Source of the DNA: Staphylococcus durrellii
GTDB lineage: Bacteria > Bacillota > Bacilli > Staphylococcales > Staphylococcaceae
Direction: 5' to 3'
DNA: 64,000 bases
Assembly: GCF_015594545.1 (NCBI RefSeq)
Contig: NZ_JADIIO010000001.1
Span: 1,612,001 to 1,676,000, forward strand
Below, piece after piece: positions 31,061 through 39,866 of this stretch (positions are counted from its first letter, which is position 1; the number at the start of each line of letters is the position of its first letter). Position numbers and translations under genes: made by a program. The notes beneath the pieces are model-generated. The model worked only from the letters and a program-made list of their open reading frames with translations, had not been told where the DNA came from and did no database searches.

Positions 31061-31123
31061 GGATTCGAACCCCCGACCGATGGCTTAGAAGGCCATTGCT
31101 CTATCCAGCTGAGCTACCAGGAC
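31050..31123 (-). tRNA. tRNA-Arg (UCU anticodon)
   Basis: 74 nt on the minus strand: acceptor GTCCTGG/CCAGGAC plus discriminator G, D-arm GCTCAGCTGGATAGAGC, anticodon loop CTTCTAA with anticodon TCT between stems ATGGC/GCCAT, and T-arm GGGGGTTCGAATCCCTC. CCA is not encoded. The 3' end is duplicated at 28421-28431, so this gene is the apparent integration target. Confidence 0.96.
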
Positions 31124-31319
31124 ATGACATTTTTGAACACAATAAATATTATATCTAAAGGAGTATTATAAAGCAATACTTTTAAGACCAAAAATAAAGA
31201 TGATTTTTCACTAATATAGGTTATTTTCCACCTTTTGAGGTTTTTGAATATAATTATTATAAAAATTAATTAAATAGAAAGCATACTAACAAAATAATCA
31301 ATATACTTTCTATCAAATT

Positions 31320-31829
31320 TTATATCTCAAAATCTTTAGAATCAATAATTTGGTGATTACGATTGCAGAAATTTAATGTAGCAGAAGCATTGTCATCGCT
31401 TATAATTAATTCTGCATATGTTTCTTCAATTTCACTTCTAGACTGAGAAATACTGCCTGGATTTATAACATGTACTCCATCTAACAATTCGTATTTAGCT
31501 ACATGAGTATGTCCATAAAAAGCGAATTGGCATCCTTTTCTTTTGGCTGTATCAGCCAATCTTTCACGTGACTGATTTACTTGAAATAAGTGTCCATGCG
31601 TTACGTAAGCATTTATTCCATTTTCAGTAATCAATAAGTCGTTCGGAAATTCTTGGTAAAAATCAGTATTCCCTTTAACTTTATGATAATAACTAAGCTC
31701 AGTATCATCGTAAGTAAATTCAGAATCCCCTAAATGCAGTGCAACATCTACCTCTTCATAATGATTAAATACATCGAATAAAATACCTTTTTCAGTGTGA
31801 TTATCACTTACAATAATCCATTTTGTCAT
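31320..31829 (-). CDS. YfcE/YsnB family metallophosphodiesterase
   Basis: 169-residue calcineurin-like phosphoesterase. Metal-ligand motifs: IVSDNHTEKG (residues 6-15), LHLGDSEF near 32, KGNTDF near 52, THGHLF near 75 and FYGHTHVAKYE near 98. Probable substrates are small phosphodiesters; the physiological one is unknown. It overlaps the rdgB stop by one base (TAATG) in a murI-rdgB-ysnB operon. Confidence 0.92.
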   Translation of the reverse strand: MTKWIIVSDNHTEKGILFDVFNHYEEVDVALHLGDSEFTYDDTELSYYHKVKGNTDFYQEFPNDLLITENGINAYVTHGHLFQVNQSRERLADTAKRKGCQFAFYGHTHVAKYELLDGVHVINPGSISQSRSEIEETYAELIISDDNASATLNFCNRNHQIIDSKDFEI

Positions 31830-32410
31830 TAGTTTTCACCTTCTAAATAACTTTGTAATTGTGCGATAGCTTTCTTTCTATGACTAATTTCATTTTTATC
31901 TTCAGCCGACATCTGAGCCAAAGTCTTATTTTTTTCTGAGACATAAAAAATAGGATCATAACCGAAACCTTCTTCTCCTATTTTATCCAAAGTAATTTCA
32001 CCATTGAGTTCCCCTCTGAATTGTTTAGTTTCTCCTTCAGGTGTTGTCATGCTTATCACACAAACGAAGCGAGCGTCTCGATTCGTTTCATTGCCTAATT
32101 TGTCTAATACTTTTTCAATATTTGCATTATCATCTTTATCGTTACCTGCATATCTCGCAGAATACACACCTGGTTCGTTATTTAATGCTGTAACTTCTAA
32201 TCCGCTATCATCAGCTATAACAGTTTTCTTTACCGCTTTAGCACCAGCTAATGATTTTAACTTAGCATTGGCTTCAAAAGTAGTACCAGTTTCATCAACA
32301 TCAAAGTCTTCAACTAAATCACTAATCGGAATTATATTTAAGTCAGGGAATATAACTTTAAAGTCGTTTAATTTACCTTTATTATTAGACGCTATGACTA
32401 TATCTTTCAT
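31829..32410 (-). CDS. rdgB: XTP/dITP diphosphatase
   Basis: Hydrolyses non-canonical purine NTPs (XTP, dITP) to NMP and PPi, keeping them out of DNA. 193 residues. HAM1 family motifs: [16 protein letters not shown] (5-20), [24 protein letters not shown] near 66-89 and GFGYDPIFY near 148. The start lies 26 bases inside the murI reading frame, so the two are translationally coupled. Confidence 0.95.
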   Translation of the reverse strand: MKDIVIASNNKGKLNDFKVIFPDLNIIPISDLVEDFDVDETGTTFEANAKLKSLAGAKAVKKTVIADDSGLEVTALNNEPGVYSARYAGNDKDDNANIEKVLDKLGNETNRDARFVCVISMTTPEGETKQFRGELNGEITLDKIGEEGFGYDPIFYVSEKNKTLAQMSAEDKNEISHRKKAIAQLQSYLEGEN

Positions 32411-33218
32411 TTGTAATCTGCTCCTCTACATTAATTTTTTCAACTTTTACGGTCATATTCAACCATTCTTTAATAATTCTTTCTATATGTTCCGTATCAC
32501 CTGTAGCAAAAAATTTATGCTGTGGATTTTTTTTATAGCCAGCATGTTCATTACTAAATGTTAGCAACGCACTGACCTCTCTTGCTGTTTCTAAACCTGA
32601 TGAAATAACTGTTTTCTTACCATCAAAATAGTCATGAATATATTTGTATAACAACGGATAATGTGTACATCCTAAAATCACGGTATCCGCTTTACTATTA
32701 CGCCATTGTTTTAATGTTTGATGAATTACAATACTAGTAATCGTCGGATCTTTATAACGCATTTGTTCTACTAACGGCACAAATCCAGTACAGGCTATAC
32801 CCGTCACTTCAACATTAGGATTAATGTTTTTTATATGATGGCGGTATGCTTCCGACTTTATAGTACCTTCTGTCCCTAGTACTAAAACATTTTGATTTTG
32901 TGTCGTCATAATAGCTGTTCTTGCTCCAGGCTCTATTACGCCGATCACCGGTATTGTTAAACGTTCTTGCAACGCTTCTAATGCAACAGCAGTCGCAGTA
33001 TTACATGCAATAACTAACATTTTAATATCATATTGCATGAGCTTTTCTACAAGTTGTATCGTAAATTGTTTAACCTCTTCGCCAGACCTAGTACCATACG
33101 GACATCTTTTAATATCTCCTAAGTAATAAATTGTTTCATTAGGCAATTGACGTATGATTTCACTAGCAACGGTTAAACCACCTACTCCAGAATCTATAAC
33201 TCCAATTGGTTTATCCAT
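32385..33218 (-). CDS. murI: glutamate racemase
   Basis: Makes D-glutamate for peptidoglycan; cofactor-independent racemase with two Cys. The start at 33218 ([17 protein letters not shown]) has a GAAGG SD and matches the family; the ATG four codons earlier has its SD immediately abutting. 277 residues. Catalytic Cys are in [16 protein letters not shown] near 73 and [11 protein letters not shown] near 185. Confidence 0.96.
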   Translation of the reverse strand: MDKPIGVIDSGVGGLTVASEIIRQLPNETIYYLGDIKRCPYGTRSGEEVKQFTIQLVEKLMQYDIKMLVIACNTATAVALEALQERLTIPVIGVIEPGARTAIMTTQNQNVLVLGTEGTIKSEAYRHHIKNINPNVEVTGIACTGFVPLVEQMRYKDPTITSIVIHQTLKQWRNSKADTVILGCTHYPLLYKYIHDYFDGKKTVISSGLETAREVSALLTFSNEHAGYKKNPQHKFFATGDTEHIERIIKEWLNMTVKVEKINVEEQITNERYSHSV

Positions 33219-33740
33219 AAATGCCTTCATCCTCTTATTGTTAATAATTTTTATTGTAGCATAGAAATCGGTGAATATTCACTTATCCTCCATTGAAATT
33301 GCAAAGTTAAAAAAAGGACTTGAAATATAAATAAACTTCAATTTTTATTTGGTACTATAAAAAATCACACTTTCCCAGTTCTTTGAATTTTTATAAGTCA
33401 TTAAACGGCTTTTATATTTAACCACATTTAAACGTATTAAAGTTCCCATTTAATTTGTTTTATTTCTTGTATCGACATTCGACTAAAATCTAAAATAGCT
33501 ATTCATATATTAATATAAGTTGATATACGCTCGAATCTATGTACTTATGAAAACTCGTTAATTTAGTTTAATCGCTATTAAATTATATGAAAGTGTCTTT
33601 TTTTACATAATAAAGCTGATAATTATTTGAAAACTAAATCTTCGTATTGATTGTGACACGTTGCAAGTATAACAAGTATCTTTAAATCGCCCCCTCTATA
33701 CTAAATTGACTTGATACAGTTTTAGCAGAAAATGTAAGAT
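33219..33740. other. AT-rich intergenic region without a recognised gene
   Basis: About 520 bases between murI and a doubtful small ORF. No ORF, hairpin terminator, tRNA or repeat was seen. TTGACT at 33706-33711 is a possible -35 on the plus strand but lacks a good -10. Confidence 0.5.
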
Positions 33741-33899
33741 ATGACTAAATTACGTTTGCTTCAAGAGAGCCTATCAAATTTATTTAACATTAATGGCAGG
33801 GGTTCTGAAGGAACAAGACAAGTTGAAGACTATATCCTGAAGCTACCTTCAAGAAAGGCGAACTACATAAATACTAGTGCCGATTATAAAAGCCCTTAA
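33741..33899 (+). CDS. doubtful 52-codon ORF, unknown
   Basis: ATG at 33741 gives 52 residues (begins MTKLRLLQESLSNLFNING, ends ADYKSP). The composition is protein-like and somewhat richer in GC than the flanks, but there is no SD, and the last codons run into the sdhB terminator stem. Not recognised. It may be a gene remnant or chance. Confidence 0.2.
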   Translation: MTKLRLLQESLSNLFNINGRGSEGTRQVEDYILKLPSRKANYINTSADYKSP

Positions 33900-33930
33900 A
33901 CGATTTCTGAATTGAAATCATTTAAGGGCT
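33891..33930 (-). terminator. terminator of the sdhCAB operon
   Basis: 10-bp stem agcccttaaa/tttaagggct (33891-33900, 33921-33930) followed on the minus strand by TTTTATAAT. It lies 38 bases after the sdhB stop. Confidence 0.75.
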
Positions 33931-33968
33931 ATTGGTTTGGGATTTATATTCTAGACTTGAAATAATTA

Positions 33969-34790
33969 TTAATATACTTGATGGTCTGAACCAAAGAATG
34001 ATTTAAACATATGGAATGATGTTTCTCTGTTTAATGCTGCAATTGAAGTAGTCAATGGAATACCTTTTGGACAAGCATTTACACAGTTTTGAGAATTACC
34101 ACAAGCTTGTAATCCTCCACCGCCCATTAATGCATCTAATCTTTCGTCTTTAGTCATAGAACCAGTTGGATGCAAGTTAAATAATCTTACTTGAGAAATT
34201 GCTTGTGCACCTACGAAATCATTGTTTTGCGTAACGTTAGGACAAACTTCCAAACAAACACCACAAGTCATACATTTTGAAAGCTCGTATGCAGTTTGAC
34301 GTTTTTTCTCAGGCATACGTGGCCCTGGTCCTAAATCATAAGTGCCATCAATAGGTACCCAAGCTTTCATACGTTTCAAATTATCGAACATTCTAGAGCG
34401 GTCAACTTGTAAGTCACGAATTACTGGGAAAGTACTCATTGGTTCTAAACGAATAGGTTGTTCTAAATAATCAACAATAGCTGAACATGATTGTCTTGCC
34501 TTACCATTAATTACCATTGAACAAGCACCACATACTTCTTCTAAACAGTTCATATCCCAAGTAATAGGTGTAGTTTTTTCGCCTTTACTGTTAACAGGGT
34601 TTCTTCTGATTTCCATTAAACATGCGATAACGTTTAAGTTCTCACGATATGGAATTTCAAATTCTTCTGTATATGGTTTTGATTTATCATCATTTTGACG
34701 TTTAATGATTAATTTAATCGTTTTTTGCTTATTGTCTTGACCTTCGCTTTGAACACCTTGTACATCATTAGCTTCTTTTGTTTCTGTCAT
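33969..34790 (-). CDS. sdhB: succinate dehydrogenase iron-sulfur subunit
   Basis: Electron-transfer subunit of complex II linking SdhA to the cytochrome b subunit. 273 residues. [2Fe-2S] cysteines in CLEEVCGACSMVINGKARQSC (about 81-101); [4Fe-4S] and [3Fe-4S] cysteines in CMTCGVCLEVCPNV near 193 and CGNSQNCVNACPKGIP near 240. It starts two bases after the sdhA stop. Confidence 0.97.
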   Translation of the reverse strand: MTETKEANDVQGVQSEGQDNKQKTIKLIIKRQNDDKSKPYTEEFEIPYRENLNVIACLMEIRRNPVNSKGEKTTPITWDMNCLEEVCGACSMVINGKARQSCSAIVDYLEQPIRLEPMSTFPVIRDLQVDRSRMFDNLKRMKAWVPIDGTYDLGPGPRMPEKKRQTAYELSKCMTCGVCLEVCPNVTQNNDFVGAQAISQVRLFNLHPTGSMTKDERLDALMGGGGLQACGNSQNCVNACPKGIPLTTSIAALNRETSFHMFKSFFGSDHQVY

Positions 34791-34792
34791 GA

Positions 34793-36556
34793 TTATTTAC
34801 CTCCTTTAGACTTAGCCGTATAGTCACGTTTACGAGGTTCTACTAAACTCACATCTACGTCTTCATACGTGAATTTAGGTGCCTGAGACTTACCTTGGAA
34901 CTCAGCTAAAGTTGTTTTTAACCATTCTTCGTCGTTTCTATCTGGGAATTCAGGTTTGTAATGCGCGCCTCGAGATTCGTTACGATTATAAGCACCGATT
35001 GTAATAACTCTCGCTAATTCTAACATGTTCCATAGTTGACGAGTAAAGAACACGGCTTGGTTACTCCAAGTTTGTGTGTCTTCGATATCAATATTGTTGT
35101 AACGTTCCATTAGTTCTTGAATTTTCTGATCAGTTTCTAATAATTTATCATTTTCACGTACAACAGTTACATTAGCGGTCATAATTTCTCCAAGTTCTTT
35201 GTGAAGTTTGTAAGCATTTTCGTCGCCCTTCATCTGTAACAACTTGTCGAATTTTTCTTGTTCTGAACGAACTTTACGTTCAAAGATTTCATCATCTAAA
35301 TCTTCATAAGAAGTTTCAATGTTTTCGATATATTTAATTGCATTAGGTCCAGCAACAGTGCCGCCATAAATAGCAGATAATAATGAGTTAGCACCTAAAC
35401 GGTTACCACCATGTTGTGAGTAATCGCATTCACCTGCTGCAAATAGACCTTTAATGTTAGTCATTTGATCATAGTCAACATATAAACCACCCATTGAATA
35501 ATGGACAGCAGGGAAAATTTTCATTGGTACTTTCTTAGGATCATCACCAGTGAATTTTTCGTAAATCTCGATGATACCACCTAGTTTAACGTCTAATTCA
35601 TGTGGGTCTTTATGTGAAAGGTCTAAGTAAACCATGTTTTCACCATTAATACCTAATTTTTGATTAACACAGACATCAAAAATCTCACGAGTCGCAATGT
35701 CACGAGGCACTAAGTTACCATAGTCAGGATACTTTTCCTCTAAGAAATACCAAGGTTTCCCGTCTTTATATGTCCAAATACGACCACCTTCACCACGAGC
35801 TGATTCACTCATCAATCTTAATTTATCATCGCCAGGAATTGCTGTTGGGTGAATTTGAATAAACTCGCCATTGGCATATAATGCGCCATCTTGGTAAGCG
35901 ATTGATGCTGCAGATCCTGTATTAATCATAGAGTTTGTAGTTTTACCAAAGATAATGCCAGGTCCACCCGTAGCCATGATTACAGCGTCAGAACCAAATG
36001 ATTTAATTTCAGAAGTAGTAAGATTTTGCGCTACAATTCCTCTTGCCATGTTGTCATCATCTTTTACTATACCTAAAAATTCCCAGCCTTCAAATTTATT
36101 TACAAGACCATCTACTTCATAGCTGCGGACTTGTTCGTCTAATGCATAAAGTAATTGTTGTCCTGTAGTTGCACCTGCATAAGCTGTTCTATGGTGTAAG
36201 GTACCACCAAAACGTCTGAAGTCTAATAAACCTTCATTTGTTCTGTTAAACATAACACCCATACGGTCTAACAAGTGAATGATTTTGGGTGCTGCATCTG
36301 TCATTGCTTTAACAGGTGGTTGATTTGCTAAAAAGTCGCCACCATATACTGTGTCATCAAGGTGAACCGCTGGTGAATCTCCTTCACCTTTTGTATTTAC
36401 CGCTCCGTTTATACCACCTTGGGCACAAACAGAGTGTGAACGTTTAACAGGCACGATTGAGAACAAGTCTACATATGCTCCTTGTTCTGCTGCTTTGATT
36501 GTTGCCATCAGACCAGCAAGTCCTCCACCGACAACAATAACTTTCTTCTCTGCCAT
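34793..36556 (-). CDS. sdhA: succinate dehydrogenase flavoprotein subunit
   Basis: Oxidises succinate to fumarate using covalently bound FAD. 587 residues. FAD-binding GGGLAGLMATIKAAE (9-23); the flavinylated His is in RSHSVCAQGGINGA near 40-50; active-site segment HPTAIPG and RGEGGRIW near 235-260; GLFAAGECDYSQHGGNRLGANSLL near 370-393. Middle gene of sdhCAB. Confidence 0.98.
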   Translation of the reverse strand: MAEKKVIVVGGGLAGLMATIKAAEQGAYVDLFSIVPVKRSHSVCAQGGINGAVNTKGEGDSPAVHLDDTVYGGDFLANQPPVKAMTDAAPKIIHLLDRMGVMFNRTNEGLLDFRRFGGTLHHRTAYAGATTGQQLLYALDEQVRSYEVDGLVNKFEGWEFLGIVKDDDNMARGIVAQNLTTSEIKSFGSDAVIMATGGPGIIFGKTTNSMINTGSAASIAYQDGALYANGEFIQIHPTAIPGDDKLRLMSESARGEGGRIWTYKDGKPWYFLEEKYPDYGNLVPRDIATREIFDVCVNQKLGINGENMVYLDLSHKDPHELDVKLGGIIEIYEKFTGDDPKKVPMKIFPAVHYSMGGLYVDYDQMTNIKGLFAAGECDYSQHGGNRLGANSLLSAIYGGTVAGPNAIKYIENIETSYEDLDDEIFERKVRSEQEKFDKLLQMKGDENAYKLHKELGEIMTANVTVVRENDKLLETDQKIQELMERYNNIDIEDTQTWSNQAVFFTRQLWNMLELARVITIGAYNRNESRGAHYKPEFPDRNDEEWLKTTLAEFQGKSQAPKFTYEDVDVSLVEPRKRDYTAKSKGGK

Positions 36557-36606
36557 ACTATGTCACTCCCCTAAAATGTATCTAAAGACTAATTTGAAAT
36601 TATATA

Positions 36607-37218
36607 TTATAAGAACGCTAAAATTGCACTAACACCGATGTAACTAACTACTAAGAATACAATTAATGATACCCAAGTAAATATTTGCTGGGATTTATTG
36701 GATTGTAAGACACCCCATGTAACTAAGAATGACCATAGTCCATTAGCAAAGTGGAATGTTACTGCTAAAATACAGATTATGTAAAAAATCAGCCACAAAG
36801 GATTAGAAACTATGTCATGTACTAATGTAAAGTTTACTTCATGACCTAACGCCACTTTAATACGTGTTTGCCATAAGTGAATAGCCACGAATATGAAAGT
36901 TAATATTCCTGTAAGTCGTTGTAATAAAAACATCCAGTTTCTAAACCGAGAATAGTGCCCTACATTTTCTTTTGCTGTAAAGGCAATGAAAATGCCGTAA
37001 ACACCGTGATAGAAAATAGGAATGTAAATAAATAAAAATTCCAGTACAATTAAAAATGGTAAAGATTCCATGAATCCTGCAGCTTTATCAAAAGCAGCAG
37101 CACCTTTAGTTGCTTGATGGTTTACAAGTAAATGCACTAGTAAAAAGCCACCAATTGGAATTACGCCTAATAATGAATGTAAGCGTCTTAAATAGAATTG
37201 ATTTTTCGTGTAAGCCAA
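36607..37218 (-). CDS. sdhC: succinate dehydrogenase cytochrome b558 subunit
   Basis: Membrane anchor that binds two b haems and menaquinone. It starts with TTG at 37218 (LAYTKNQFYLRRLHSLLG), eight bases after a GGGGGG SD; a further TTG eight codons upstream spans the SD. 203 residues with five hydrophobic segments. Axial His candidates include the LRRLHSLLG, LLVNHQ, HLWQTR and TFHFANGLW positions, as in B. subtilis SdhC. Confidence 0.95.
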   Translation of the reverse strand: MAYTKNQFYLRRLHSLLGVIPIGGFLLVHLLVNHQATKGAAAFDKAAGFMESLPFLIVLEFLFIYIPIFYHGVYGIFIAFTAKENVGHYSRFRNWMFLLQRLTGILTFIFVAIHLWQTRIKVALGHEVNFTLVHDIVSNPLWLIFYIICILAVTFHFANGLWSFLVTWGVLQSNKSQQIFTWVSLIVFLVVSYIGVSAILAFL

Positions 37219-37314
37219 AAGGAAGTCCCCCCTGAGAAACAAATAATTTATTTGATTTCCTTTTCATCTATTATTAGCGTTAACCAAATAAAAATTATTA
37301 AGAATAAAACATGA

Positions 37315-37346
37315 AACTTACATGTAAAATTAGTTTCATGTAAGTT
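37315..37346. repeat. inverted repeat upstream of sdhC
   Basis: 10-bp arms aacttacatg/catgtaagtt (37315-37324, 37337-37346), about 100 bases upstream of sdhC. It would lie in the sdh 5' leader; role unknown. Confidence 0.5.
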
Positions 37347-37496
37347 GGCAGTTTCAATTGTTAATAATTTAAATATCACACTATATAAATTGATTCCGAA
37401 ATAAAGTGATAATTCTTCTCAATTAGAAAACGCTTCCATAATTTAGAAAAAAAAGAAATCTCTTTGCCTATTATTGTAACACTAAATATAGTAAAT

Positions 37497-37530
37497 TTGG
37501 GTATGAGAATGATTCTCACACCCATTTTTT
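37497..37530. terminator. terminator-like hairpin with an embedded Fur-like palindrome
   Basis: GGGTATGAGAATGATTCTCA then CACCC forms a stem followed on the plus strand by a U-run (ATTTTTTTT). It lies 15 bases after the uvrC stop (minus strand), where no U-run follows in the uvrC direction. The core TGAGAATGATTCTCA (37504-37518) is a perfect 7-1-7 palindrome similar to staphylococcal Fur/PerR boxes. Confidence 0.55.
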
Positions 37531-37538
37531 TTGATATT

Positions 37539-39320
37539 CTAATTTTTAAGTGCTTCATAAAGATTTTCAGCAACATTTTTAGGTAATCCCGCTACTTGTA
37601 AATCCTCAATAGAAGATTCTTTCATTTTCTTAATTGAACCAAAAGTTCTCAATAACTTAGTCTTTCTTTTCGAACCAATGCCGTCAACTGTATCAAGAAT
37701 AGATTGCAATCCTGTTTTCTGTCTCGTTTGTCGGTGGAAAGTGATAGCGAATCTATGCACTTCATCTTGAATGCGGTGTAGTAAATAAAATGCTTGGCTA
37801 TTTTTCTTTAATGGTACGATTTCTGCGCTAGCACCATAAAGCAAATCTGAAGTTTGATGTTTATCATTTTTCTTTAAACCTGCCACTGGAATATCTAGCC
37901 CTAGTTCATTTTCTAACACGTCTATAACTCCACTCATGTGACCTTTACCACCATCGACAATAATTAAATCTGGTAACGGCGTTCCTTCATTAAGAACTCT
38001 AGAATACCTTCTTCTAACCACTTCTCTCATTGACTTATAATCGTCTGGACCTTCTACACTTTTAATTTTATATTTACGATAGCCTTTTTTATTAGGCTTA
38101 CCATCTACAAACGACACCATTGCAGAGACTGGATCCACACCTTGGATATTTGAGTTATCAAAAGCTTCTATTCGAATAGGCGTCTGGATACCCATTCTGT
38201 CACCTAGTTCTTCTATTGCTTTAACAGTACGTGATTCATCTTTCGCAATAAGTTCAAATTTATTATCTAACGTAATTTCTGCATTATGGTTTGCTAAATC
38301 GACCATTTCTTTTTTCTTACCTTTTTGTGGTTGCACGATTTTAGTATCTACAACTGAGTTAATTACTTCTTTATCTAAGTTTTTAGGTACATGGACTTCT
38401 TTAGGTAAAATATGCTGATTCAAATCATAAAATTGACCAATAAACGTATAAAATTCTTCTTCTTCCGTTTGTTGTAAAGGAATCATCGTGGCATCACGTT
38501 TAATCATATTACCTTGACGTACGAAAAAGACTTGAATACACATCCATCCTTTAGACACACTATAACCAAATACATCTCTAACAGTGTAGTCTTTTGAAAT
38601 AATTTTTTGTTTCTTTGTTAAATTATTAATGTGTTCAATTAAATCTCTGTATTCTTTTGCACGCTCGAAGTCTAATGATTCACTTGCTTTTTGCATACGT
38701 TCTTCTAAATTGTGTAAAATCGTTTTATCTTCACCATTTAGAAAGTCTGAGATTTCTCTTGTCATTTCAGCATATTTACTTTGCTCTACAGGATAAACAC
38801 AAGGTCCCATACATTGTCCAATATGATAATATAGACACAATTTATCCGGCATCTTATCACATTTTCTAAATGGATAAATACGATCAAGTAATTTCTTCGT
38901 TTCTTGTGCAGAATAAGCATTTGGGTATGGCCCAAAATATTTACCTGTACCTTTTTTAACGGTACGAGTAACAATTAATTTAGGATGTTTTTCTTTAGTT
39001 ATTTTAATGAATGGATAACTTTTATCGTCTTTCAACAAAATATTATAGCGCGGTTGATACTGCTTAATTAAATTTAATTCAAGTAATAATGATTCAGTTT
39101 CACTAGACGTTACAATGTATTCAAAATTTCTAATTTCTCCGACAAGTCTAGTCGTTTTTGCGTCATGTGCGCCAGTAAAATAAGAGCGTAATCTATTTCT
39201 TAATTTTTTAGCTTTACCGACGTATATTACTTGGTTATTTCTATCTTTCATTAAATAACAGCCAGGCTCTATCGGTACCACTGTTAATTTTTGTTTTATT
39301 TGCTCTTGATAAGTTTCCAT
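37539..39320 (-). CDS. uvrC: excinuclease ABC subunit C
   Basis: Makes both incisions in nucleotide excision repair with UvrA/UvrB. 593 residues. GIY-YIG domain [30 protein letters not shown] (19-48), Cys cluster [21 protein letters not shown], a UvrBC motif near 205-235, the RNase H-like endonuclease core [19 protein letters not shown], and a helix-hairpin-helix at the C-terminus ([19 protein letters not shown]). Confidence 0.97.
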   Translation of the reverse strand: METYQEQIKQKLTVVPIEPGCYLMKDRNNQVIYVGKAKKLRNRLRSYFTGAHDAKTTRLVGEIRNFEYIVTSSETESLLLELNLIKQYQPRYNILLKDDKSYPFIKITKEKHPKLIVTRTVKKGTGKYFGPYPNAYSAQETKKLLDRIYPFRKCDKMPDKLCLYYHIGQCMGPCVYPVEQSKYAEMTREISDFLNGEDKTILHNLEERMQKASESLDFERAKEYRDLIEHINNLTKKQKIISKDYTVRDVFGYSVSKGWMCIQVFFVRQGNMIKRDATMIPLQQTEEEEFYTFIGQFYDLNQHILPKEVHVPKNLDKEVINSVVDTKIVQPQKGKKKEMVDLANHNAEITLDNKFELIAKDESRTVKAIEELGDRMGIQTPIRIEAFDNSNIQGVDPVSAMVSFVDGKPNKKGYRKYKIKSVEGPDDYKSMREVVRRRYSRVLNEGTPLPDLIIVDGGKGHMSGVIDVLENELGLDIPVAGLKKNDKHQTSDLLYGASAEIVPLKKNSQAFYLLHRIQDEVHRFAITFHRQTRQKTGLQSILDTVDGIGSKRKTKLLRTFGSIKKMKESSIEDLQVAGLPKNVAENLYEALKN

Positions 39321-39423
39321 TATTTACCTCCTTTCTCGATATAATTATTTATTTAACTTACAAGTTATATTCCTTGAATTTATATATTATAAAACATTAT
39401 TTTATATTTATTACAAAAATTAA

Positions 39424-39453
39424 AGCTGATACATTATTGTTAATGTACCAGCT
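39424..39453 (-). terminator. terminator of trxA
   Basis: Stem agctgatacatta/taatgtaccagct (39424-39436, 39441-39453; one mismatch) with a U-rich tail on the minus strand. Confidence 0.75.
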
Positions 39454-39471
39454 CTACTTTACGCATTTATC

Positions 39472-39786
39472 TTATAAATGTTTATCGATTACTTCTGCTA
39501 AGTTTTCTTTAGGTTGGAAACCAACAACTTTATCAACTGGTTCTCCATCTTTGAACACGATTAGAGTTGGAATACTCATAACTTCAAATTTAGCAGCAGT
39601 TGATGGGTTTTCATCAACATCTAATTTTAAAATATTCGCTTTTCCATCATAGTCACCAGCAAGTTCTTCTAAAACTGGTGCTATCATTTTACAAGGACCA
39701 CACCAAGTTGCCCAAAAATCCACTAAATTAACGCCAGACTTAATATTTTCATCAAAGTTTGAATCAGTTGCTTTTACGATTGCCAT
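39472..39786 (-). CDS. trxA: thioredoxin
   Basis: Cytoplasmic disulfide reductase. Start at the ATG 39786 (MAIVKATDSNFDEN), ten bases after AAGGAGG. 104 residues. Active site FWATWCGPCKMIAP near 25-38 and the cis-Pro in MSIPTLIVF near 70. Single gene between mutS2 and uvrC with its own terminator. Confidence 0.97.
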   Translation of the reverse strand: MAIVKATDSNFDENIKSGVNLVDFWATWCGPCKMIAPVLEELAGDYDGKANILKLDVDENPSTAAKFEVMSIPTLIVFKDGEPVDKVVGFQPKENLAEVIDKHL

Positions 39787-39866
39787 AAATGCCAATCCTC
39801 CTTAATTTCAAATGATGAGCAAATTATAACAGAATTTAATTTATTCTGCATAGCCCTTGCTCACTA

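Noticed and set aside
37376..37576. 66-codon ORF between sdhC and uvrC
   Set aside because: It overlaps the uvrC end and the hairpin at 37497-37530, has no SD, and its basic/aromatic composition is typical of random AT-rich frames.
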